A stretch of 64,000 bases of DNA, taken from assembly GCA_005518185.1 (NCBI GenBank), contig RKSN01000001.1:62001-126000 (forward strand), read 5' to 3'. This document shows, piece by piece, positions 1 to 7,778 of the stretch. Each line of letters begins with the position of its first letter. Within the stretch, counting starts at the first letter, position 1. A program made the translations under genes and the position numbers. The notes below the pieces were generated by a model, which saw only the letters and a program-made list of their open reading frames with translations, was not told the origin of the DNA and searched no databases. This DNA comes from Chakrabartia godavariana. GTDB lineage: Bacteria > Pseudomonadota > Alphaproteobacteria > Sphingomonadales > Sphingomonadaceae.

Positions 1-1
1 C

Positions 2-469
2 ACGTCGACCTCCGGGCTGATCGGCAATGTGGGGCAGGCCAACTATTCGGCGGCCAAGCTCGCCATTGTCGGCCTGTCGCAGTCGATCGCGCTCGACATG
101 GCCCGCGCGGGCGTGCGCTCCAACTGCATCGCCCCCTTCGCCTGGAGCCGGATGATCGCCTCGATCCCCACCGAGACGCCCGAGGCCAAGCAGCGCGTCG
201 AGCGGCTGAAAACGATGAGCGCGGACAAGATCGCGCCGCTGGTTGTCTATCTGGCATCGGACGCGTCGAAGGAGGTCACCAACCAGATCTTCTCGGTCCG
301 AAAGAATGAGATCGTGCTCTACAACAAGCCGCGCCCGATCCGCTCGATGACCAAGATTGAAGGCTGGACGCCCGAGGCGATCGCGGAGGAGCTGATACCT
401 GCCTTCCGCCCCAGCTTTGCGCGTGCCGATGAAGTGTCGGCGCACGTCTTCCCCTATGACCCGATCTGA
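2..469 (+). CDS. SDR-family oxidoreductase, C-terminal part (5' end outside window)
   Basis: The reading frame is open from the window edge, so the N-terminal Rossmann fold with its glycine motif is missing. The visible part has the SDR active-site helix NYSAAK (Tyr and Lys of YxxxK) preceded by a Ser-rich strand, then the NCIAP stretch usual after it. The C-terminal segment NQIFSVRKNEI...PRPIRS followed by an EGWTPE stretch resembles the 3-hydroxyacyl-CoA dehydrogenase part of multifunctional beta-oxidation (MFE-2 type) enzymes rather than FabG. It ends 10 bases before an acyl-CoA dehydrogenase and heads a run of CoA-thioester genes, which suggests a hydroxyacyl-CoA oxidation step. The substrate is unknown. 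Confidence 0.85.
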   Translation, partial: TSTSGLIGNVGQANYSAAKLAIVGLSQSIALDMARAGVRSNCIAPFAWSRMIASIPTETPEAKQRVERLKTMSADKIAPLVVYLASDASKEVTNQIFSVRKNEIVLYNKPRPIRSMTKIEGWTPEAIAEELIPAFRPSFARADEVSAHVFPYDPI

Positions 470-479
470 GGAGGCCCGC

Positions 480-1643
480 ATGACCACCGGCATGGACCCC
501 GACATCTTTGAACAGTTCATCGAGCAGCTGCACCGCTATGTGCGCGACCGGCTGATCCCCGCCGAGCGCGAGATCATCGAGACCGACCAGATCCCCGAGG
601 CCATCGTGCAGGAAATGCGCGACATGGGCCTGTTCGGCCTGACCATGCCCGAAGAATATGGCGGCGCGGGCATGAACATCACGCAATACGCCCGCACGAT
701 CAACACATTGTCCTATGCGATGCCGGCCTTCCGCTCGATCATCTCGATCAACATCGGCATGGTCTGCTCCGCGCTCAAGAATGGGGGCACGGAAGAGCAG
801 AAGGCGCACTGGCTGCCGCGTCTGGCGGCGGGCGAGATTGCAAGCTTCGGCCTGACCGAACCTGGCTCCGGCTCCGACTCCGCCGCGATGCAGACCATGG
901 CGGTGCGCAAGGGCAATGGCTGGGTCATCAACGGCACCAAGCGCTACATCACCAATTCGCCCATGGCGAAGGTCGCGCTCATCATGGCCCGCACGTCGAA
1001 GGAAAGCCTGCCCAAGAACGCGCACGTCTCCGCCTTTCTCGTCCCGATGGACACGCCGGGCGTGTCGGTCGGCAAGTCGGACAAGAAGATGGGCCAGTCG
1101 GGCAGCCATATCGCGGACATCATCCTCGAAGACGTCGAGCTTCCCGCCGATGCGCTCTTGGGCAATGAGGAAGGCAAGGGCTTCATCTATGCGATGAAGA
1201 GCCTCGACAATGGCCGCATCTCGGTCGGTGCAGCCGCTACCGGCTATGCCCGGCGCGCGCTCGATTCAGCGTTGCGCTATGCCAATGAACGCAAGGCCTT
1301 TGGCGAGCCCATCGCCAATTTCCAGCTCATCCAGCAGATGCTCGCCGACAGTGAGATCGAAATCTACGCCGCCGAAGCAATGATGGCGGATGTGACCGCG
1401 CGTGCCGATGCGGGCGAGAACGTCCTGCGCAAGGCCGCCGCCTTCAAGGTGTTTGCGAGCGAAATGTGCGGCCGCGTCGTCGACCGTGTGGTGCAGGTCT
1501 ATGGTGGGGCGGGATACCTTGCCGAATATGATGCGGAACGCTTCTTCCGCGATGCGCGCATTTACCGCATCTACGAAGGGACGACGCAGATCCTCCAGCT
1601 TCAGATCGCCAAGCACATGCTCCGCGAATGGGCGGCGGCGTGA
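480..1643 (+). CDS. acyl-CoA dehydrogenase
   Basis: A 387-residue flavoprotein dehydrogenase introducing an alpha-beta double bond into an acyl-CoA, passing electrons to ETF. Family marks are FGLTEPGSGSD at about 123-133 (FAD/substrate loop), the middle-domain ITNSPMA, and IYEGTTQILQ near the C terminus, where Glu366 is the likely catalytic base. The frame is open upstream to 417, but the ATG at 480 is preceded by GAGGAGG at good spacing and gives the normal family length. It lies 10 bases after the SDR gene and 42 before a CoA-transferase gene, so it is probably co-transcribed. Substrate chain type cannot be read from the sequence. Confidence 0.93.
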   Translation: MTTGMDPDIFEQFIEQLHRYVRDRLIPAEREIIETDQIPEAIVQEMRDMGLFGLTMPEEYGGAGMNITQYARTINTLSYAMPAFRSIISINIGMVCSALKNGGTEEQKAHWLPRLAAGEIASFGLTEPGSGSDSAAMQTMAVRKGNGWVINGTKRYITNSPMAKVALIMARTSKESLPKNAHVSAFLVPMDTPGVSVGKSDKKMGQSGSHIADIILEDVELPADALLGNEEGKGFIYAMKSLDNGRISVGAAATGYARRALDSALRYANERKAFGEPIANFQLIQQMLADSEIEIYAAEAMMADVTARADAGENVLRKAAAFKVFASEMCGRVVDRVVQVYGGAGYLAEYDAERFFRDARIYRIYEGTTQILQLQIAKHMLREWAAA

Positions 1644-1657
1644 GGATGAACGTGGAA

Positions 1658-1680
1658 ATCCTCCCCCGGCGGGGGAGGAT
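1658..1680 (+). repeat. G/C-rich hairpin carrying the next gene's ribosome binding site
   Basis: Arms ATCCTCCCCC and GGGGGAGGAT are perfectly complementary, with a three-base loop. The 3' arm GGGGGAGG is also the only Shine-Dalgarno-like sequence before the ATG at 1686, so the hairpin would hide it. The same kind of hairpin recurs at 4221-4239 directly before another gene of this operon. Confidence 0.7.
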
Positions 1681-1685
1681 CTAAC

Positions 1686-2888
1686 ATGTATAACCTTCTC
1701 AACGGCCTCTCGGTCATCGAGGCGTCGTCCTTCGTCGCGTCGCCCACGGCGGGGCTCTACTGCGCGCAGTTCGGGGCGGAGGTCATCCGTGTCGACCAGA
1801 TCGGCGGCGGGCCGGACTATCGCCGCTGGCCGGTGACGGCGGACAATAATTCGCTCTACTGGGAAAATCTCAACCGCGCGAAAAAGTCTGTCGCGCTGGA
1901 TCTCGGCCGCCCGGAAGGACGCGAGCTGCTGCAGGAACTGGTCCGCGCGACCGGGCAGTTCATCACCAACTTCCCCGCCGAAGGGTTTCTCTCTCACGCC
2001 AAGCTCGCCGAAGGGCGGGCGGACCTTGTCACGGTGCGCATCATGGGCTGGGCCGATGGGGCGCCCGCGCTGGATTACACGGTCAACAACGCGGTCGGCT
2101 ATCCGATGATGACCGGGCCTGGACCCGAACCGGTCAACCATGTGCTCCCCGCCTGGGACTTGCTGTCGGGGGCCTATGCCGCCTTCGCGCTGCTCGCGGC
2201 GATCCAGCGGCGCGCCGCGACGGGTGAGGGGAGCGAGGTGCGTATTCCGCTGTCCGACGTGGCCATCGGCACCGTCGCCAATCTGGGCGGGCTGGCAGAA
2301 GTGCTCCATGCAGGCGCCAACCGGCCGCGTCTGGGCAATACAGTCTATGGCCTGTTCGGGCGCGATTTCGTGACGCGCGATGGCAAGCGCACGATGATCG
2401 TTGTCGTCACGCACCGGCAATGGGCGAACCTGCTGGCGGCCCTCAACCTGACCGACGCAGTGGCCGCAGTCGAGGCCCAGCGCGGCGTCAGCTTCGCCAA
2501 GGATGATGGCCTGCGCTTCGAGCATCGCGATGCACTGTTCCCGCTGTTTGAGACCGCGATCGCCGCGCGCGATCATGCCGATCTGGCCGCCGCCTTCGAC
2601 GCGGCCGGGATCGTCCACAGCGCCTATCGCACGATGCTGGACGCGGTGTCGGATGACCGGCTGGTCGGCCAGAACCCGATGTTCAGCGCGTCCACCAACA
2701 ACCCCTCGGGCTTTGCCTATCCCGCCGCCGGCCCCTTCGGCACCGTGCCGCAACAGGATCGCGGCGCGCCCTTGCCCGCACCGCGCAACGGGCAGCATAG
2801 CGAGGAAATCCTCGCTGAACGGCTCAATCTCTCCTCGGGCGAAATTGCCCGCCTTATCGACTCCAAAATCGTAGGAACCGCCCAATGA
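1686..2888 (+). CDS. CaiB/BaiF-type (class III) CoA transferase
   Basis: A 400-residue member of the family III CoA transferases, which move CoA between acyl groups through an aspartyl-CoA intermediate. The N terminus (LNGLSVIEASSFVASPTAGL, then GAEVIRVDQ) is the usual CoA-binding start, and Asp158 in PAWDLLSGAYAAFALL fits the position of the catalytic aspartate. TGEGSEVRIPLSD follows as in the family. The stop overlaps the start of the thiolase gene by four bases (ATGA), indicating translational coupling. Its role is probably to activate an acid to its CoA ester for the oxidation enzymes around it; the acid is not known. Confidence 0.9.
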   Translation: MYNLLNGLSVIEASSFVASPTAGLYCAQFGAEVIRVDQIGGGPDYRRWPVTADNNSLYWENLNRAKKSVALDLGRPEGRELLQELVRATGQFITNFPAEGFLSHAKLAEGRADLVTVRIMGWADGAPALDYTVNNAVGYPMMTGPGPEPVNHVLPAWDLLSGAYAAFALLAAIQRRAATGEGSEVRIPLSDVAIGTVANLGGLAEVLHAGANRPRLGNTVYGLFGRDFVTRDGKRTMIVVVTHRQWANLLAALNLTDAVAAVEAQRGVSFAKDDGLRFEHRDALFPLFETAIAARDHADLAAAFDAAGIVHSAYRTMLDAVSDDRLVGQNPMFSASTNNPSGFAYPAAGPFGTVPQQDRGAPLPAPRNGQHSEEILAERLNLSSGEIARLIDSKIVGTAQ

Positions 2889-4099
2889 CCCAGCTCCGCC
2901 GCGCCGCCATCGTTGCCCCGATCCGTACCCCAGTTGGGAAGTTTGGCGGAGCGCTCTCGTCCATGACGGCAGGGCAGCTTGGCGCCGTCATCCTGAAGGC
3001 GCTGATGGAGCGCACGAAGATCGACCCGTCGCGCGTTGACGATGTCGTGTTCAGTCAGGGCTATGGCAATGGCGAGGCGCCGTGCATTGGGCACTGGTCA
3101 TGGCTGCTGGCGGGGCTTCCTGAAGAGGTGCCCGGCTATCAGCTTGACCGGCGCTGCGGCTCCGGCCTGCAGGCGATCATCAACGCGGCGATGATGGTGC
3201 AGACGGGCATGAGCGATGTCGTCGTCGCGGGCGGCTGCGAGAGCATGTCCAATGTCGAGCATTATTCGACCGATATCCGCAAGGGCGTGCGCGCGGGCAA
3301 TTTGACGCTGCATGACAGGCTGACGCGTGGTCGTGTGATGAGCCAGCCGATCGAGCGCTATGGCGTGATCAGCGGCATGATCGAGACGGCAGAGAACCTC
3401 GCCAAGGACTGGAACATCAGCCGTGAGGCGTGTGATGCCTATGCCGCGCGCAGCCATCAGCGGGCGGCGGCGGCCTGGGCCAACGGGCTGTTCGCTGACG
3501 AGTTGGTGCCGGTTGCCGTGCCGCAGAAGAAGGGCGATCCGGTCCTCTTCGATCATGACGAGGGCTATCGCGCCGATGCCAGCATGGAGACGCTGGGCAA
3601 GCTGAAGGCGCTTGAGGGCGGCGTGGTGACGGCGGGCAATGCGAGCCAGCAGAATGATGCGGCGGCGGCCTGTCTGGTTGTTGCCGAAGACAGGCTGGAA
3701 GAGCTCGGGCTGGAGCCGATTGCGTTCTTCCACAGCTGGGCCGCCGCTGGCTGCGACCCGAGCCGCATGGGCTATGGCCCGGTGCCTGCGACCGAACGCC
3801 TGTTCGCGCGCAATGGGCTTGGCTGGAACGATATCGGCCTCATCGAACTCAACGAGGCCTTCGCGCCGCAGGTGCTCGCCTGCCTCAAGGGCTGGGGCTG
3901 GTCCGACGATGACAGCCGCCATGCGATGCTCAACGTCAATGGCTCGGGCATTTCGCTTGGCCATCCGATTGGCGCGACCGGTGGGCGCATCCTTGCGAAC
4001 CTGACACGCGAGATGCAGCGCCGCGACGTGAAGTACGGGCTGGAGACGATGTGCATCGGCGGCGGGCAGGGCATCGCAGCGGTGTTCGAGCGTGCTTAA
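2885..4099 (+). CDS. acetyl-CoA acyltransferase (thiolase)
   Basis: A 404-residue thiolase that cleaves 3-oxoacyl-CoA with CoA, or condenses in reverse. The nucleophile is Cys91 in RRCGSGLQA; the distal catalytic pair is His360 in GHPIGATG and Cys390 in CIGGGQG. The start overlaps the CoA-transferase stop (ATGA). With the SDR and dehydrogenases this supplies the final step of a beta-oxidation-like path. Length and motifs are complete. Whether it is degradative or biosynthetic cannot be told from motifs; the neighbours favour degradation. Confidence 0.93.
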   Translation: MTQLRRAAIVAPIRTPVGKFGGALSSMTAGQLGAVILKALMERTKIDPSRVDDVVFSQGYGNGEAPCIGHWSWLLAGLPEEVPGYQLDRRCGSGLQAIINAAMMVQTGMSDVVVAGGCESMSNVEHYSTDIRKGVRAGNLTLHDRLTRGRVMSQPIERYGVISGMIETAENLAKDWNISREACDAYAARSHQRAAAAWANGLFADELVPVAVPQKKGDPVLFDHDEGYRADASMETLGKLKALEGGVVTAGNASQQNDAAAACLVVAEDRLEELGLEPIAFFHSWAAAGCDPSRMGYGPVPATERLFARNGLGWNDIGLIELNEAFAPQVLACLKGWGWSDDDSRHAMLNVNGSGISLGHPIGATGGRILANLTREMQRRDVKYGLETMCIGGGQGIAAVFERA

Positions 4100-4100
4100 A

Positions 4101-4240
4101 TACCTCCCCCTTGGGGGAGGGGGACCAGCGAAGCTGGTGGAGGGGCCGCGTGCGTGCGGTATGCCCGTGTCCATTCCGCAACTGTCTGCGCCACCCCTCC
4201 ACCACCCTGCGGGTGGTCCCCCTCCCCGTGGCGGGGAGGT
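4101..4240. repeat. composite inverted repeat (two opposed G-rich repeat units)
   Basis: The left unit (about 4101-4148) runs ACCTCCCCC..GGGGGAGGGGGACCAGC..GCTGGTGGAGGGG. The right unit (about 4190-4240), read on the opposite strand, follows the same order: ACCTCCCCG..CGGGGAGGGGGACCACC..GGTGGTGGAGGGG. The two thus form an inverted pair about 140 bases long, each with its own internal hairpins. The last hairpin (4221-4239, arms CCTCCCCG/CGGGGAGG) provides the Shine-Dalgarno of the gene starting at 4244. No reading frame is apparent in the middle. Confidence 0.75.
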
Positions 4241-4243
4241 TCA

Positions 4244-5812
4244 ATGAACGCCTATCTCTCCGCCGCGCAGACCTACCGCGATGCCGCCCGCGCGGCGTTG
4301 GCGACGCGTGATCCGGATGACCAGCGCGCTGCGCATGGCTTTGCCTGGATCGCGACCAGCGTAGCCGCGCTCGAAGCTGTCCTCGACTGGCGCGACCGCA
4401 ATGGGGATGCCAATCCGGTCGATGCGCTGGTTGCCGACCTCGCTTTTGCCGAGACCCTCGCGCAACTCGTCGGCGGCCTGCCGATGGGGCAGAACGAGAT
4501 TTTGCGTCCCGCCGATCTGGGACTGGGCGCAGCGGCGCGCGCGCTGGCACAGGCCTGCGCACCGATGCTCGATGCGGACCATGCGACGACGCGCGCAGCG
4601 GTCGGGCGGCATCTCGCCGACGGCAATTGGCCGAGCGAGAGCTTCCATGATGCCGACCTCGACGCCATCCGTGACCAGTTCCGCCGCTTCACCGAAGCCG
4701 AAATCCTACCGCACGCGCATCGCTGGCATCTGGCGAATGATCTGATTCCTGATGCGACCGTGGCGGCCATGGCGGCGCTCGGCACGTTCGGCGTGTGCAT
4801 TCCGGAAGAATTTGGCGGGCTGGGCCTCTCCAAGCTCGTGATGTGCATCGTCACCGAGGAGCTGTCGCGCGGCTGGATCGGCGCAGGCTCGCTCGGCACC
4901 CGGTCGGAGATTGCCGGTGAGCTGATCGCGACGGGCGGGACCGAGGCGCAAAAGGCGTACTGGCTGCCCAAGATCGCGAGCGGCGACGTGCTGCCGACTG
5001 CCGTCTTCACCGAGCCCGATACCGGCTCCGACCTCGGGTCGCTGCAGACGCGCGCGCGGCTGGACGGCGATCGCTGGATCATCGACGGCGCCAAGACATG
5101 GATCACCCATGCCAGCCGGTCGGACATGATGACGCTGCTGGCCCGCACGCTCCCCGATGCAAAGGGCTATGCGGGGCTGTCGATGCTGCTCGTGCCCAAG
5201 CCGCGCGGGGCTAAGGCTGATCCGTTCCCGGCCGACGGCATGACGGGCAGCGAGATCGAGGTGCTCGGCTATCGCGGGATGCGGGAATATGCGCTCCAGT
5301 TTGACGGGATGGCCGCCCCTGCCGACGCGCTGCTCGGCGGTGAGGAGGGGCAGGGCTTCAAGCAATTGATGCGCACCTTTGAAGGCGCCCGCATCCAGAC
5401 GGCGGCACGCGCGGTCGGCGTGGCGAAGCGCGCGCTGGAACTCGGCCTCGACTATGCGCTGAACCGCAAGCAGTTCGGCAAGGCGATCATCGCCTTCCCG
5501 CGCGTGTCGGACAAATTGGCGATGAGCCTTGTTGACCTCATCCTCTCGCGGGAGCTGACCTATGCCGCCGCGCGCGCCAAGGATTCGGGCAAGCGCTGCG
5601 ATATCGAGGCGGGCATGGCCAAGCTGCTCGCCGCGCGGACGGCCTGGTCCAATGCTGACGCCGCGCTGCAGATCCATGGCGGCAACGGCTATGCGCTGGA
5701 ATATGAGATCAGCCGCATCCTGTGCGACGCGCGGATCCTCAACATCTTTGAGGGTGCTGCCGAAATTCAGGCGCAGGTGATCGCGAAGGGGCTGGCGGGC
5801 GGGCGGAACTGA
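4244..5812 (+). CDS. acyl-CoA dehydrogenase, methylsuccinyl-CoA dehydrogenase-like
   Basis: A 522-residue acyl-CoA dehydrogenase with an extra N-terminal helical domain of about 130 residues (HGFAWIATSVAALEAV, then QLVGGLPMGQNEILRPADLG). That extension and the core motifs FTEPDTGSDLGSLQTRA, GMTGSEIEVLGYRGMREY, FKQLMRTFEGARIQTAARA and NIFEGAAEIQAQVIA match what I recall of (2S)-methylsuccinyl-CoA dehydrogenase of the ethylmalonyl-CoA pathway. Glu503 is the likely base. The ATG at 4244 is chosen for its GGGGAGG; the frame is open further upstream only through a repeat. No other ethylmalonyl-CoA gene (ccr, ecm, mcl) lies here, so its true substrate may be another branched acyl-CoA. Confidence 0.85.
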   Translation: MNAYLSAAQTYRDAARAALATRDPDDQRAAHGFAWIATSVAALEAVLDWRDRNGDANPVDALVADLAFAETLAQLVGGLPMGQNEILRPADLGLGAAARALAQACAPMLDADHATTRAAVGRHLADGNWPSESFHDADLDAIRDQFRRFTEAEILPHAHRWHLANDLIPDATVAAMAALGTFGVCIPEEFGGLGLSKLVMCIVTEELSRGWIGAGSLGTRSEIAGELIATGGTEAQKAYWLPKIASGDVLPTAVFTEPDTGSDLGSLQTRARLDGDRWIIDGAKTWITHASRSDMMTLLARTLPDAKGYAGLSMLLVPKPRGAKADPFPADGMTGSEIEVLGYRGMREYALQFDGMAAPADALLGGEEGQGFKQLMRTFEGARIQTAARAVGVAKRALELGLDYALNRKQFGKAIIAFPRVSDKLAMSLVDLILSRELTYAAARAKDSGKRCDIEAGMAKLLAARTAWSNADAALQIHGGNGYALEYEISRILCDARILNIFEGAAEIQAQVIAKGLAGGRN

Positions 5813-5826
5813 GGCTGCTGAAGAAT

Positions 5827-5903
5827 CCCCGCTCAGGGTGAGCTTATCGAAGCCTGTCGGCGGCATTGGCGCTTGCACCCTTCGACAGGCTCAGGGTGAG
5901 CGC
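5827..5903. repeat. dispersed palindromic repeat (CTTCGACAGGCTCAGGGTGAGCG family)
   Basis: Two units in inverted orientation: GCTCAGGGTGAGCTTATCGA and ACCCTTCGACAGGCTCAGGG. They fill the gap between convergent genes. The same family recurs at 14028-14088, 15486-15570 and 47698-47759. Confidence 0.8.
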
Positions 5904-5926
5904 GGTGCTGCCTCGACCACAAGCCA

Positions 5927-7435
5927 CTACAGGTCGAACGTGACCCCCTGCGCGAGCGGGAGGGCGGCGCCGTAGTTCACCGTGCTCGTCTGGCGGCGCA
6001 TATAGGCTTTCCAGCTGTCGGAGCCGGACTCGCGACCGCCGCCGGTTTCCTTCTCGCCCCCGAACGCCCCGCCGATCTCGGCGCCGGACGTGCCGATGTT
6101 GACGTTGGCGATGCCGCAGTCGCTGCCCGCAGCGGAGGTGAACAGCTCCGCCTCACGCAGGTCGGTGGTGAAGATGGAGGAGGAGAGCCCTTGCGGCACG
6201 GCATTCTGGAGGGCGATGGCTTCCTCCAGCGTGTCATAGGCAAAGACATAGAGGATCGGCGCGAAGGTTTCGGTGAGCGCCGGGCCATCATGCGCGGGAA
6301 GGGTGACGACGGCGGGCGTGACATAGACGCCGGGCCGGTCGATCCGGTCGCCGCCGGTCACGCTGCCGCCTGCGGCGCGCGCCGCCGCCAGTGCCACCTG
6401 CATCGCGTCAAAGGCGCCTTCGTCGGTCAGCGGCCCCATCAGCGTGGCGGGATCGCGCGGATCCCCGATGCGGATCGACGCCGCAGCCGCGCGGATGCGG
6501 GCGAGGAAGGCATCGTGGACTGGCCGTTCAAGGAACAGGCGGCGCAGCGAGGTACAGCGCTGTCCGCTTGTGCCCATGAACCCGAAGGCCGAGGCGCGCA
6601 GGGCGAGGTCCAGGTCGGCCTTGGCACTGACGATTGTCGCGTTGTTCCCGCCGAGTTCGAGCAGCGACCGGCCGAAGCGGCGGGCAACGCGCTCCCCCAC
6701 AGTGCGGCCCATGCGCGTGCTGCCGGTCGCCGAGACGAGGCGGATGCGCGGATCATCGGCGAGCGCTGCGCCCACGTCCGCACCGCCGAGGAGGCATTGC
6801 GAGAGGTGCTGCGGTGCGGCGTCAAAGTCGGCGGCGACCGTCTCGAACAGCGCCTGTACCGCAAGCGCGGTGAGCGGCGTCTTTTCCGACGGTTTCCAGA
6901 TGACGCTGTTGCCACAGACGAGCGCGAGCGCGGCGTTCCACGCCCAGACCGCGACGGGGAAGTTGAACGCGGTGATGATGCCGACCGGCCCCAGGGGGTG
7001 CCAGGTCTCGCTCATCCGGTGCATTGGCCGCTCGCTCGCAATGGTCAGGCCGTACAGCTGTCGTGAAAGCCCGACCGCGAAATCGCAGATGTCGATCATC
7101 TCCTGCACTTCGCCCAGACCTTCGGAGATGGGCTTGCCGCAATCGAGCGTCACCAGCTCGCCCAAGGCCTGCTTGTGATCGCGCAGGGCATTGCCGAGGC
7201 GACGGACAAGTTCGCCCCGCACGGGCGCAGGGACGGTGCGCCATTGGCGGAAGGCCGCTTCGGCTTGGACGGCGGCGTTCGCCGCGTCATCCGGGGAAGT
7301 GTCCGCCACATGCGCGACGGTATTGCCGTCGACGGGAGAGGAGACGGCGCGGGTGCCGCTGTTCCAGCGCGCTTCGGGAACGCCGAGCTGGGAGAGGAGG
7401 CTGCGGACGTGGTCGGTTGTCTGGGGCGAGGTCAT
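5927..7435 (-). CDS. aldehyde dehydrogenase, ALDH7 type (L-piperidine-6-carboxylate / alpha-aminoadipic semialdehyde dehydrogenase-like)
   Basis: A 502-residue NAD(P)+-dependent aldehyde dehydrogenase. TAFNFPVAVWAWN (about 155-167) and NSVIWKPSEKTP are the cofactor-binding segments, Glu260 lies in LELGGNNA and the catalytic Cys294 in GTSGQRCTSLRRLF. The GGNNA variant and GQRCTSLRR are typical of ALDH7, whose bacterial members oxidise the lysine-derived semialdehyde to 2-aminoadipate. It is convergent with the CoA operon and separated from it by repeats, so a shared pathway is not implied. It has no visible operon partner. Family is secure; the substrate is inferred. Confidence 0.88.
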   Translation of the reverse strand: MTSPQTTDHVRSLLSQLGVPEARWNSGTRAVSSPVDGNTVAHVADTSPDDAANAAVQAEAAFRQWRTVPAPVRGELVRRLGNALRDHKQALGELVTLDCGKPISEGLGEVQEMIDICDFAVGLSRQLYGLTIASERPMHRMSETWHPLGPVGIITAFNFPVAVWAWNAALALVCGNSVIWKPSEKTPLTALAVQALFETVAADFDAAPQHLSQCLLGGADVGAALADDPRIRLVSATGSTRMGRTVGERVARRFGRSLLELGGNNATIVSAKADLDLALRASAFGFMGTSGQRCTSLRRLFLERPVHDAFLARIRAAAASIRIGDPRDPATLMGPLTDEGAFDAMQVALAAARAAGGSVTGGDRIDRPGVYVTPAVVTLPAHDGPALTETFAPILYVFAYDTLEEAIALQNAVPQGLSSSIFTTDLREAELFTSAAGSDCGIANVNIGTSGAEIGGAFGGEKETGGGRESGSDSWKAYMRRQTSTVNYGAALPLAQGVTFDL

Positions 7436-7479
7436 CCGTCACCAATAGGAGACCCGGACCATTAAGGAAAGTTGCGCAC

Positions 7480-7571
7480 CCTTCGCGTCCTTTTTGTCTT
7501 CGCGCGCTTCGCGTGAACGCAGGCAGCAGATGGTTCACGCGAAGGCCGCGAAGGAAAGAAGACCGCGAAGG
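7480..7571. repeat. imperfect inverted repeat rich in TTCGCG/CGCGAAG
   Basis: The left side CCTTCGCG...TTCGCGTGAAC is matched in inverse by GTTCACGCGAAGG...CCGCGAAGG on the right. It can fold as a long imperfect stem and has no coding character. Confidence 0.65.
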
Positions 7572-7591
7572 CGCGCGATACCCTCCTATCG

Positions 7592-7616
7592 GCATGCTGA
7601 ACGTGGTTCAGCATGC
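7592..7616. repeat. hairpin repeat (GCATGCTGAA / TTCAGCATGC)
   Basis: Perfect ten-base arms around a five-base loop. A related hairpin occurs at 62829-62849, where it is again followed downstream by the GGATCCTGAA repeat, so the two elements travel as a block. Confidence 0.7.
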
Positions 7617-7670
7617 ATCGGGACATCACCCCAAAAGCGGGGCGAGAAGTTCGGCATTTGTTATGCAAAT

Positions 7671-7697
7671 GGATCCTGAAACAAGTTCAGGATGACG
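7671..7697. repeat. 27-base dispersed repeat (copy 1)
   Basis: Begins GGATCCTGAA, ends TTCAGGATGACG, with inverted arms TCCTGAA/TTCAGGA. An identical 27-base copy lies at 62910-62936. Confidence 0.8.
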
Positions 7698-7721
7698 GTT
7701 AGGGAGATGCCCCGCCCAAAC

Positions 7722-7752
7722 AAAAAAGGCCGACCCGAAGGCCGACCTTTTT
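7722..7752 (-). terminator. Rho-independent terminator of the rpsF-rpsR-rplI operon
   Basis: Read on the minus strand it is AAAAAGG, an 8-bp stem GGUCGGCC/GGUCGGCC paired with two G-U wobbles around a UUCG tetraloop, then a run of U. On the plus strand the stem has two mismatches, so it is directional and serves rplI, which ends 27 bases before it. Confidence 0.85.
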
Positions 7753-7778
7753 CGTTAGCGTATCTGTCGGACGACCGA

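Larger units (their letters stand above)
7436..7721. other. non-coding stretch made largely of repeats
   Basis: Between the aldehyde dehydrogenase start and the rplI terminator there is no plausible gene. The stretch holds an imperfect inverted repeat (7480-7571), a hairpin (7592-7616) and a repeat unit (7671-7697). Short open frames here are repeat translations. Confidence 0.7.

Noticed and set aside
1658-1680. Rho-independent terminator inside the CoA operon
   Set aside because: No T tract follows; the hairpin overlaps the next gene's ribosome binding site and belongs to a repeat style seen elsewhere.
1266-2885. A 539-codon minus-strand frame
   Set aside because: Antisense to the acyl-CoA dehydrogenase and CoA transferase, whose motifs are intact.
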